This document shows, in pieces, positions 22,445-33,800 of a stretch of 64,000 nucleotides of DNA. The stretch is from contig CM046870.1 in assembly GCA_025617745.1 (NCBI GenBank), forward strand, positions 21,905,501 through 21,969,500, given 5' to 3'. Under the pieces are notes generated by a model that saw only the letters and a program-made list of their open reading frames with translations, had not been told where the DNA came from and ran no database searches. Each line of letters starts with the position of its first letter. Position 1 is the stretch's first letter. The position numbers were made by a program, and so were the translations under genes. Source of the DNA: Heliocidaris erythrogramma (Eukaryota > Echinodermata > Echinoidea > Camarodonta > Echinometridae).

Positions 22445-24714
22445 ACTAGGAACATACTGGTAGTGAAGAACACCATATAGCCTGCTCATTTTCCTCGTCC
22501 CTGCTAGAAGAGCATAATTATTAACATTGAGCTGCGATTTCTTTTCGACGGCCCGGGGGGGGGGGGGCGACTAGCCTTTACCCATTATATGGTACACATT
22601 TGTTATTTAGTCTTCAAAATTTCCGGGGGGCATGTCTCCTCCGTCCCCCCCCCCCCCCTCCCCCTCCCGGACACCGCCAATGCGCGATCACAGGTAAAGT
22701 AAACGTTTCCGCGAAATGGGATATTTACCACTCAGGCCGTCCATAAACTATTGTAGGAAGAAAAGATGCGCAATATAAAGGTGCAAAATCAGAATTGGTT
22801 TCCTATAGCCCAAATTAGGAAATGTACATATTAAAGTACAATTTTAAAAGTGAAAAAAAAATAATGTATCGCAATAAAAATTATATATATAACGTGTAAT
22901 CACACATCAATAAGATCATGCACGGCGATTCCTTGTCACTGTCGGGGGCCGGGGGAGCTACTAGCCCACCCCCTCCCAGATCGCCGCCCATGAATACGAT
23001 TTATTTTAACCCCCCCCTCCCCACCCCCCCCCCCCCCAAAAAAAAAAGGGGGGAAAGGGGAAGAAAAAAATTAAAAATAAAACAATAAGGAAAAAATATG
23101 TATAGTGAAAAGATTTGTCATAACAAATTTTAAACTGCAACATTTCATTGGTGTTTTGGCAGATGTCTTTCGCGTACGCAGCCACTTTTGCACAGTCATT
23201 AACCAACGATGCGCCATAAACGTACATTTTGTTATGACAATTAATTATTGCACTAAATGAAGATAAAATCAATCTCAGAATTCCACCCTAGTACGGCATC
23301 CGCGTCTATGACTTTCTGAAAAGCACCCTAAACGAGGATTTAAGTCGAGAGGTTTTTTGACGGGGTTTTTGATACCCTATTCAGGGAAAATCCGCGAAAA
23401 ATTCTGATTTTTAGATCGTTCACATTGATTTTTTAGATCTTGCATGGTATTGTAAACGAGCCTTTTTCTTCTATCCTGTTTTGATACCCTAAACAAGATC
23501 CCCGGGTTACCCGTCTGGTGGTGAAATAACAACTCTTTTTACTCGTCAGTCAGTTTCCATTTTTCGACTGCACTGTCATGAGAGGTAAGATCTATAGCTT
23601 AAATCAGATATCTAATATCAAAAATCTTTTTTTTTTTTTCACGGAAGCGGATGCCGTACAGGCCTCAATGAGACATACCCCCCCCCCCCCGGCCCAGGGG
23701 ATTGATAACCATTCTGAGACGGCCGTAACTATTTACATGTTTGTATGGGGGAAGTGCGTATAGGCCTATTCAAGTGAGCACAGTTTTTGGAGTAAAGCGA
23801 TATCGAAGGGGAGGCGGACTGGGATTTCCCTCCTAAACAGGGGCTCCACCGCCGACCCTCTGTAAGGAAAATCTGAGTTTTAATGATTATTAGCTTAAAA
23901 TCGACAAAACGAACGAGCAAGCCAAGTGAAATTTAACCAACCGCGTACCAGGATTCATTTTACGGGGGGGGGGGGGGGGGGGGTGAGCCATGGTGTGAGC
24001 ACGCTTCGCGTGTTCACACAGGTAGGATTTCCCCTATTTTATAGCACATTTGAGAGAAAGATAACGCCTCGTATAGCACCTTTTGGGGGGCGGAAAGTTA
24101 GTTTCGACGCCCGGACTGCTTTTCAACTACATGTATTTGGACGCAATACTGCATTACAGGTGTGGGTGCAGGGAGGGGGAGTTTCCCCCTTCCCTCGCGA
24201 AGTGCGAGAACTTTAACGTTTCAGAAAATTTTGAGAGAAAGATACCGGCTCGTAATGATTTTTAGTTTTTTTTCTCTCACTTTCCCTCGCTTTTTCGCTC
24301 TCCCCCTAGTTTTTTCTTAGTTGGCTTTTTTTGGGGGCGACCACTCCCACCGCCCCCCCCCCCCGGCTACGTGCCTGAATTTAGCATTCTCATCCTCACA
24401 TGCAGGCAGGGGATAACTGGCCATCCTGGGAGTTTGGGGAGTTTTCCCCTATACGGGCCACTCGATATTTTGGCTTAAGGGCCGGTCGATTTAGGGTCTG
24501 AGGGACGGTTGATATGTTATAGGTTGAATTAGTAATTTTGATGATTTTGATCTCGATATACAACGAGTCAGTAATACAGGCATAATAGTTATTTTCCAGC
24601 GAGCAAAGAGAGCGAGCAAAATTTGGGCTATATACGGTATAGGTATTTAGGTTTTGGTCAGGTGCATCGGTTATTGATTTAGTATGTTTTAAGATGATTC
24701 AGATTGATTTTAAA
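22445..24714. repeat. Cluster of G/C-run repeats, no gene
   Basis: Several repeat fragments with G or C homopolymers: 22555-22568, 22645-22660, 23009-23037, 23680-23690, 23945-23964 and 24350-24364. A short palindrome, GAGCACGC TTC GCGTGTTC, lies near 23998-24012. The block at 24150-24370 is related to 18573-18800. All open frames are low-complexity translations. Confidence 0.55.
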
Positions 24715-26770
24715 CTTGAACTTGAACTGGAACTTGAACTTTATTTAAATAATAATAATAACAACAAACACATAACAAAAGATATACACATTTAGATACA
24801 ACAGAGTTAAGAATAAAAGGAACCAAAACTAGCATGAATGCTAATCGAGTCTGCTATGGAAAACATTGTTTGGTATATAGAATAAACAAACAAAAAATAT
24901 GAACATGATTATAAACAAAATTATATAATACAAATATAAATGGATGAAAGGTCAGTATCAAATACATAACTGTTTAATCAAATACTTATTATCTAGTTTT
25001 TATTAGTCATTCATTTAAAAGGTACTCAGCTATAGTGTCTTTCTAAAGCACGATATGGATGTCTTTTCCCGCACAGCAAGTGGCAGATCATTCCACATCG
25101 AACTACCTAAATTTTCCTTTGGTCGTTCTGACCTTGGGTGTATGCAAGTTATTTTTTCCGTTTGTCTTGTCCCATAATTATGCTGAATAAAAGAACAATA
25201 TTGAATGACTGAATGAGGTAACATTTCATTACAAGTTCGTACATATATTATATAAATACAAAGTTTGTCCAGTCGGTATACATTCAAATCTTTACTTTTT
25301 AAATAATTGTTTTGAATGAGTCATGATTGAACCAAATGTGATAGCGCGTATAGAGCCACTTTTTGACTTACAGTACACACTTTAGATTCGTTTCATAATT
25401 ATATATACCCCATACTTCAATACCATAATGTGATATGAGGCTGCATCAAATAAGTTTTATAAAGTAAAATCAACATTTTGGGAGGCACAACATTTCTGAA
25501 GCAAAAAATAATGCCAATTTTCTTTCTTATACATTCGTTTACCTTCTCAATATGGCTTTTCCATGTGTTTATTGATGTTCAAACCTATAGACGATGCAAC
25601 ATCAAGGTATCTGCTATTGACTGCAGCATCCCTTTTATTTCAATTGTTTTTCGACTTCCACTGATAAGCATATTCAGTTTCTTTTTGATAAATTGATTGT
25701 AAGTTTATTTGCATAACAACAACATACTTTTTTTAAGATGTGAACTTAATCCATATCAATAGTAGACTCACTGTCCAACTGGAAACGTATATGAAAAAGG
25801 TTTGAATCATCAGCAAAGAGTCTAAAACTGAAGTAATCTGTGTACAGTCCGGCAACTTTTCATATATAGATTAAGAGTGTTGGGTTGGCCCTAATGCAGA
25901 TCATTGCGGTACACCGCATATTGTTATCTGCTTGATGAGCTTATCCCACCATATTTTACAAACTGAGTTGTATTGTACATATAGTTTTTAAACCACATCA
26001 GGGGTAATCCCCTAATTCCATATAGCTGTCGAGTTTTCCATACAGTATAGAATGGTCAATATTGTGTCAAAAGCTTGTTTGAAGTCTACAAATACATGCA
26101 CCAAGTGTTAATCTGCCTTCATTAAGAGATTTTATGACGTCATTTATCAGATTTGTATTTGTATATTGCTTACGAAACCCATACTGGTGCTTGCATATCA
26201 TTGGCGGATCCAGAGATGGGGGGGGGGGGTGGCACTTCCGGCCCGTGCATAGATGATGCGCCCTTTTGTCGATTTCAGAATGATGCCCTTTTTTCTTTTC
26301 TTTTTTTTTTTGCTTGTCAGAGAATTATGGAGGGAAACTGCACTCCCATATAACTCCCCCCCCCCCCCTCCCCCACTGAGCGAATTTTCGAGAAGCTGGC
26401 AAGACCAAAAAAAATACGGGTCTACCTTTTCCAAAAGTTGACAAACCTGCATTAGTGTGCCCCCCCCCCCTTATACTAAATCCTGGGTCCGCCCCTGCAT
26501 ATAACAAGGTGTATAGCAAGTATTCTTTATTTACCAGTTTTTCAAGGACCTTTGCCAAAAGAGGTAAAACTGAAATTGGATGATAATTTCCAGGATCATC
26601 TTTCCTTCTATTTTTGAAGATTGCCGTTATTCTTACAGCTACTTTCATATCACTTGGAAATTCCGTCAAAGATGTAAGAAATTTAAGTGGTTCTGAAATG
26701 AGTTTTGCTTCATTATTTAACAAGCGTGCAGGAATGTTATCATAACCACATGCTTTATTTACAATGAATG
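24715..26770 (-). pseudogene. Broken non-LTR retrotransposon (Jockey/CR1-superclass LINE)
   Basis: Read on the minus strand. 26723-26500 encodes the N-terminal reverse transcriptase motif (MKVAVRITAIFK, then NYHPISVLPLLAKVLEKL). After an hAT MITE insertion (26199-26497) the frame resumes near 26180 with YQYGFRK and a HSILYGKL-like core, with several stops and shifts. 25287-25030 encodes the typical C-terminus (HNYGTRQ, WNDLPLAVREK, CFRKTL). The 3' end carries AATAAA and TTCAAG-type tandem tail repeats at 24715-24745. The upstream part (endonuclease) is missing or beyond recognition. Confidence 0.7.
26199..26497. mobile_element. hAT-type MITE inserted in the LINE
   Basis: Left end CATTGGCGGATCCAGAG, right end GGGTCCGCCCCTG, with a GCATAT sequence shared at the two junctions. 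It splits the reverse transcriptase frame of the LINE at 24715-26770. Contains G and C runs. Confidence 0.75.
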
Positions 26771-26999
26771 ATGCAAAATGGTCCCTAACTCAACAGTATA
26801 AGTAAAAGGCTACCAAAACAAAAAACCATTTACTCGATTATGAATGTATTTATCAATTTGATACATTCATAGTGGTTACTTTTTATTACCTTACAAAATA
26901 ACTTGAGTTTGATTCTTATTGACTTTCGTATGGCAGTACATGGTAATTATCCATGGTTTTTGTTCTTTTTCCTATTACTATGTATTCCAACGAAGGGGG

Positions 27000-27430
27000 C
27001 ACGCTCACCACATACATCTTAGAACATTTGTATAAACATATGCCACATCCTGACAACGTCCCTTTCTACTGACTGAAACTAGTCCACCACAGATCAGTAA
27101 AGGTTTGAGCAAAATCCGATAAGAAATAAGAAAGTTATGAATTTTTAAAGTGTAATCAATCAAACGCAAATTAGTGACGTATCTTATGAGCTCCTCTCCC
27201 ATGCATTTGCCTGTACCCCAAACGTTTTCATTTTCCCTAAAGAAAATAATTATTATACATGCACCAATCATCGCTCATGTGTTTTTTACACAAAACATGT
27301 ATGAAACAAATGTATTTCTAAAAAAAAACACAAAAAAATTTATAAGATTTTCTGTACTGAGCAAATGGGAGAGGGCCCCGCAGGATACGTCACGGAGTTG
27401 CCAATTTGTTAGTGATTGACTATGACTCCA
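27000..27430. mobile_element. Palindromic MITE, copy 1 (upstream of the kinase gene)
   Basis: Shares GAGCAAAATCCGATAAGAAA, GAGCTCCTCTCCCATG and GAGATTTTCTG-like blocks in the same order as 39594-40109. The two halves are mutually inverted. It ends about 400 bp upstream of the kinase start codon. Confidence 0.65.
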
Positions 27431-27825
27431 AATTTCATAAATTTATATAACTGCAGAATATATTCTACTTGTCGTCAGAAGATATGAAGCCATACAGTCT
27501 TGATCTCCACAAGCTGTGGTAGAAAATGGAAATCGTACATGAAGTACCCATTTTACGGATTTTGTGTATCCGATTCAAAGTGTGTGTACCGTATACATTA
27601 CATACAGTGTACGTACATGTTGTGTGTGCAATTTTGTCGAGAGCTAGTTGTATAGCAGCTAGCAAATCCAAGCAACTTTCTGTGGCAAATGCGACGATGT
27701 ATTTTTTTGTGGGCGTTGAACCTGAAAATGAAAGCCTAACATCATCATTTTGAGATTTACGAGTATCTAGGACTCTCATCAACTTCTTCAGGGGTCACTC
27801 AGACAGTTAGAGGAGATCATTCAAA
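27431..27825 (+). promoter_or_regulatory. Upstream and 5' UTR region of the PIP4K2 gene
   Basis: Sequence between the MITE and the kinase ATG. It should hold the 5' UTR and core promoter, but I see no TATA box or initiator that decides a start site. Overlapping open frames on both strands are short and unrecognised. Confidence 0.35.
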
Positions 27826-30800
27826 ATGTCGACCCAGCCGTCAGGAAAGAACATGAAAACGAAGCATATAAAGGCTGTCTCCCAAAAAGTGAAGCTTTTT
27901 CGGGCGAGTGAGCCACTCCTCAGCGTATTGATGTGGGGGATTAACCACTCGGTGAGAAATTCAGATGAAGTGCTACTGTTGTCTTGTCGTGCTTGTGTTG
28001 ATGTTATTATTAACAATACCGAATTTAAAGAAACAATAGCATTGCAGTAAGATTGACGATTACTGACTCATGTCTAGTATAATTGATTATTTGGTCTGAA
28101 TCATGATCATGATGATTGTGTTGTGAATTGTGTGATGACAACTGATGCCTGGGCTTGGGATGGACAGATTTTTTTCATGTTTATCCTAGACGATAGATTC
28201 ATGCTGTTCATATCATTTGTCAATATCCTGTCTGCAACTGTGTGAGCGTGTGAAAGTGATAATAGGATTAACGTTAAAACTCTGACATTGTCTGACATGT
28301 CTGAAGTGAAGAAGATGGACAAAAATATTGAAGAAAAAGGCTGTTCAAAAAGGTTAGGGTGCGCCGCCCGGTATTCGGTCATATTCCAGAATTCGGTCAC
28401 GCAGCTCTTTGAACAGCTGTGAAGAACTCATGAATAATTTTTGAGGCTCGAAACCTATACATAACAGACACATGAACAAGGTACCTCTAATGTTGAAAGC
28501 AATTCAGGTCGGACGCCCTGGAAAAGATCTCCAAATACCCTCGAAACTGGTCAGTGTTACCCAAGTTTCCGCACTTCCGGGTTCCGTTAGCGCGTGAGTT
28601 AACACGCATAGCCATATGTAGACGCCTATGGTGAAATAACTATGTGTGCAGGTGCAATGAATTTAGTATGTGTGTGAAGAGGAGCTTCCGGGTCTTCCAT
28701 CTATCGCAGCGAATTTGCAAATGGCGATCTCAGCGATGAGCAAGAGAATATATACCTCACCCCTGCCAGTGAGATGGCGCTCTTCCAGTATTCGGTCAGG
28801 CAACATTGAGTGCCTTGCGCCAACGCGCTTTGTGTGCAACTTGTCGCTTTGCGCTTCGCCAACGCGCTTTGCGCTTTGCTGACGCGCTTTGCTCTTTTTA
28901 GAAATACATTTTGTGCATTATTTCTGACCCTAGAGCTTCGATTTGTGGATTTTAATGGATAAAAATTCTCATACATTTAAGTATGAATATATAGAAGCCA
29001 CAGAAAATGCCTAAAACGCAGAAATGTGACAAAAATGGTTATATAACTCTCCCGAGATGCAGCGCACTATCGCGTGACCGAATTGTGGACGGCGCCGACC
29101 GAATACTGGGCGGAAAACTTCTCCTTCTTCTGTCGGCGATATTTTTTGGGGTAAGTTTCCATGTTTTAAATTATTTTGATAATTATTTAAAGCACAATTT
29201 TGCGGTTCTTTTGATGGTAGATTGTCAATTTAAAGAGATAGGTATTCATATTAGCGGCGATTTCTTTTTAAGTGACCGAATACCGGCGCGCGCACCCTAC
29301 TGAAAATGAATAATAAGCTCTTTAAAGTTTAATTTTTGGTAAAATATGTACAATTTGGAAATCGGGGTAACATTCTCATCATTCAGCACCAAAATTCAGT
29401 TTTCTTGTTACAATGACTTTAAAGAAAAATATTCAGCACCAAAATCAAGATTTGCATTCATTTGTTACGTGTGCATACATGTATGATGCCTTTACCTAAT
29501 ACCGACCTCTAACGATGTTTCCAACGACTACGGCAAAGATTCTTCATGAAACGTAATGAAAATTCATCAGACTATTACCCAAATACTGGGGAAGAAGATC
29601 CAGGTACTAACGAGCGATAATACTTGCGCGTTCTTGTAGAAATGACGTTGCAATAGAGTCATCTCATTTTACGCATAGAGGGAGAAGTGCGTTTCAATTA
29701 CCGACCCCTGCACATACATGTAGTCAATGGCAATTTATGAAAAGAGATTATTTTAATGAAAATATGAAAAATTAACAAAAAATTGATAATAATTACGTTT
29801 TTATTCCTAATCTTGCTCTATTTTGGCTGTTCTCAATGTTGCTACACGTAGTCCCACGGGTTGATTTGCAAGACGCGCGCTAGATGCAACGATACGCTAA
29901 ATGGTCGGTATTATGACTGGCCGGTATTAGGTGAAGTGATCATACATGTAGCTTTAGGACCCTTTCGTTTTGTCGAACAAAATTTGACACCGCATCGACA
30001 TCGACTCAAAAATTTATGTTATTGACATTCGTCCGTCGTAATATTTTCAGCGATTTAAGTTCAAAATATGTAGAATCAAGTTATATAAAAGAAATATGCA
30101 TCAACCACTGAATAAAATGACTTTTTAGCTGCTGGAAACAAAGTGCGTAGCTTTAGGTCCCCCCATCATAAAGGTAATGTGTGCACTTTTTTGTGAGCCG
30201 TCATGTCAAAAACTTTTTGTCAGATTTTGTTTATTTAAGTTGAGAAATAGCAAGATATTTCAACGGTTTTCCAGATATCAACATACCGGTACATATATTT
30301 TGATTATTTATCATCCACTCTTCAAATTGTTCATTTGGTGTTACACGTCTCATTTGCTCCATTTTTTTTTAATTAGCCCCCAAAGTCGAGGTAGTTTCAC
30401 CAACTTTCCTCTTTATTTTGGCCTTCATCCAGAAATTTGTCGGAAATTATGCCATACAGATCAAAATTGCAGTGTGTTAGGTGATATTTCATGTTTTGGG
30501 ATATTGTTAACAATAGAACAATTCAGCAGAAATGGGGGATTGCTGCTTTTGTTGTGATTTCAAACTCTTCAAAATCCACCAAAATAAAGTCAAATCGAAG
30601 TATTTGTTATTAAATCGTTAACAATATCTCAAAACATGAAATATCACCTCACACACTGCAATTTGGATCCGTATGGTATAATTTCAGGATGAAGGTCAAA
30701 GAGGAAAGTTGGTGAAACTACCTCGACTTTGGGGGCTAATAAAAAAAAAGTAGCAAATGAGACTTGTAACACCAAAATGAACAATTTGAAAAGTGGATGA

Positions 30801-33800
30801 TAAACAATCAAAATAATTACTTAATAATAATTGATACCTGGAAAAATCACCATGGTAACAAATATTAAACCATGATTTTATGAATCGATCAGATGACAAA
30901 CGGGTCATTTGGAGCCAATTTTGTTGTATTTTAATGACATTAAATAGTAGCAAATTATATATGTGTGGAATGGAACGAGCTTGATTTACTGAATGTAGAA
31001 GTACGATTGAAAACCCCAATTTTTCATTCAACAGCTGGACAGGGAGAAAATAAATATGCATAAGATGGGAAGATGGTGAAATTTAAGTTGAGATCGATGA
31101 ATTTAGGTCACAAAATGGCCGTGCGGTGCACCTACATGTATGTGCTGCACCTACATGTATGTGCTGCACCTACATGTATGTGCTGCGTCCATCAAAAAAA
31201 TTGGCCAAACTCGGGGATTATGGTACATGACGTGTCCAACGACAGTCTCCTGCGGAAATACGCCCTTAGATGGATCTCGGTTTTAAACTATTTAACCAGT
31301 TGGGTACAATTTTATTTTGGTATTATAACACACATTCCCCATAGGTGCCAGCCCAAATTATCTCAGTGGGTTAAACTTGAAACACATTTCCAAATTTTGA
31401 ACATTGAACTTTTGTCTGAAATTATGGCATTTTCAGGTTTTGCCTTTGCAACATTTTAAGAACCATTTGATTTCAAAAATCCAGTAATCATACATGTACA
31501 TGTTTGTTTGTTTTATCAATTTGTTATCTAGAATCTCACTTTCATTTGTATAGTAAAATTATACAGTTTTGTGGAAAACAGTAAAAATCATGGATAGTGA
31601 GGTGCCTAGACCTAAAAAAGTATTTGTATGTCTGTAAAGTCTAAAAACTCCATTATTACAGGAGTATCAAAACAGAGTCCTTTTCTGAACACAGGGCCAA
31701 AATTAGGCTGAGCCTGAGGTCAACATTTTACATGGAAGTTAAAGGGGAATTAATTAAATCTTCAAACAATAAACAAAGCTGGCAAGAGTGGAAGGCAAAA
31801 AAAAGAAAAAGAAAACAGAATATACATGTAGCAAAAACTGAGATCATACATGTACATGTACATAATTGTAGTTACAACTTACAAAATGTATTGGCTGTGA
31901 TATGTACTGTGTGACTACTTGGTTTGATACATTAATATTTATTTTTTATTTTTATGTTTTTTTGATTAACACTAATGAAACAGAATATTTCCCTGATACA
32001 CTGACTGGGTAACATGCTATAATGTACTGTACATGCCAATATCCGTCCATTCCATCCTAGCATTTAAAAAAAGAAAAACGTACATAGAAATCTTCTAGTG
32101 CGTTTTTCAAGCATTTTAAAGTTAGACTTATATGCATGATTCAACCTCATTAAAGAAAAAGTTAGTCATGAAGGATCTGTCTCCTTAAAATTGGCAACTA
32201 CATGTTCATAAAAATACAAGCATCTTTTAATCTTATTTATTTGTATTTTCATGTACAGTACATTTATGTATACCTGGCTGGTACATGTAGTTAACAAAAT
32301 ATTGCTTTTTTGTATGTGGAAGAAATATTTAATCTGTAATTCATGTTCTTGATGGCACAGTGATCTTTATTATTTTTTCATGACTTGCACATACAGTGTA
32401 CAATGTAGTTCTCCCAAGTTATGTATGTGTAGATGTTAAGCCCGAGTCATATTGAATATTTCATAAACCGGGATTCGACGGCTTTGATTCGATCGAATAC
32501 CGGTTAATCGATAAATGATGTGCGGTGAAAACAGAGTTGCACACAGTTGCACGCAGTGCATGCACCATGCACTGGTGACCGGTCCGCTGGCATCGCGGGC
32601 ATATGCATGGGCTCTCGCTGCTCGAAATTAACGATAGCCCGCTAGCCAATGGCTAGTAAAAATCACAGCGGACGAGCCAAAATCTTAAGTTTCTAGTCCG
32701 TATGGCTAACCAAAATATCACTAGTGTCGCACGAAGCGATGCTCCTTGTCGACACACCCGACAATGATTCAAATTCAAAGAATTAATAATCTTACTTTGT
32801 CTTTGGAGAGCTGAATGGAACACGTTTGTTCGATGCCAAAAAAAAAAAACAATACGAAATAAACTTTTCGTCGCTCAATATAGACTCGACTTCATTCAGC
32901 TTCAGAGATCATTCAGAAGTAATTGCCAATTTGATGAGAGTGTGATATTAGTCATTGCGAATTAAGTAGGAACACTCGTACTCATGCCGTATTTATCATG
33001 TTCAATTATACAATTGTCAAATTGACAATGCAGAGAGAGTGCAAGAAAATTATCGTAAACTTCAGTCCGTAACGACAAAATGATTTCTCCATAGAGAAAG
33101 CACAGGTAAAGCGCGACGTCCTCCGCGAGCGAATTAGCGAAAGTTAGCCAACAGTTTGAACTTTGAAGTCGCCTTCACGTTCTCTGCTAGTATATATGCT
33201 GTACGTTACGGAGTTTCTTTTTTTATTTGATTTTTTCATGGTGGCTACGGTAGTCAAAAATCTGGCGGACTACAAATCGATGCACCGAATTTGCCAAAAC
33301 GTATTCGGGATTCGATGTCTTCGATCGAACACCGGCTAACCAATCGATTCGACTCAGGCTTAGTACATGTACATGTGTACATATAGTCATATGCAATGTT
33401 CCTACCTTCAGTTTCAAAAGGAAAGATAATAACTTGGTCCGTAGATGCATGTATATGTGTACATGTACATGTACATGTTAAAACTGTCTTGCATACAAGG
33501 GCAGACCTCTTGATGAATGCCCTGTGAAGTGAGATAACCGAGAAGAGGAGGGAAAATATAATGCCAAGGCCTTAATGACTTTTCCAGATTATAAAATATC
33601 ATCAATAAATGAATAGAGGATTATACATCCATTGTAGTCTCAAATTGCAGACTTATGTAGATCGAATGTATACAAATGCTGAACTGTGTGTTACAGTAAA
33701 AATAATATTACTGCAAAAATGAACACTTTGTTGATATCAAATACTCATGTACATGTACGTGTAGGCATGTGCATCTTAGCTCTTTCATAAATGTACACAC

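Noticed and set aside
30177-31061. 126- and 121-aa frames on opposite strands sharing the [14 protein letters not shown] motif
   Set aside because: They are mirror readings of the two arms of a palindrome, not two genes.
31732-31914. Lys-rich small open frame in kinase intron 1
   Set aside because: Low complexity, ends in TACATG repeats, no supporting context.
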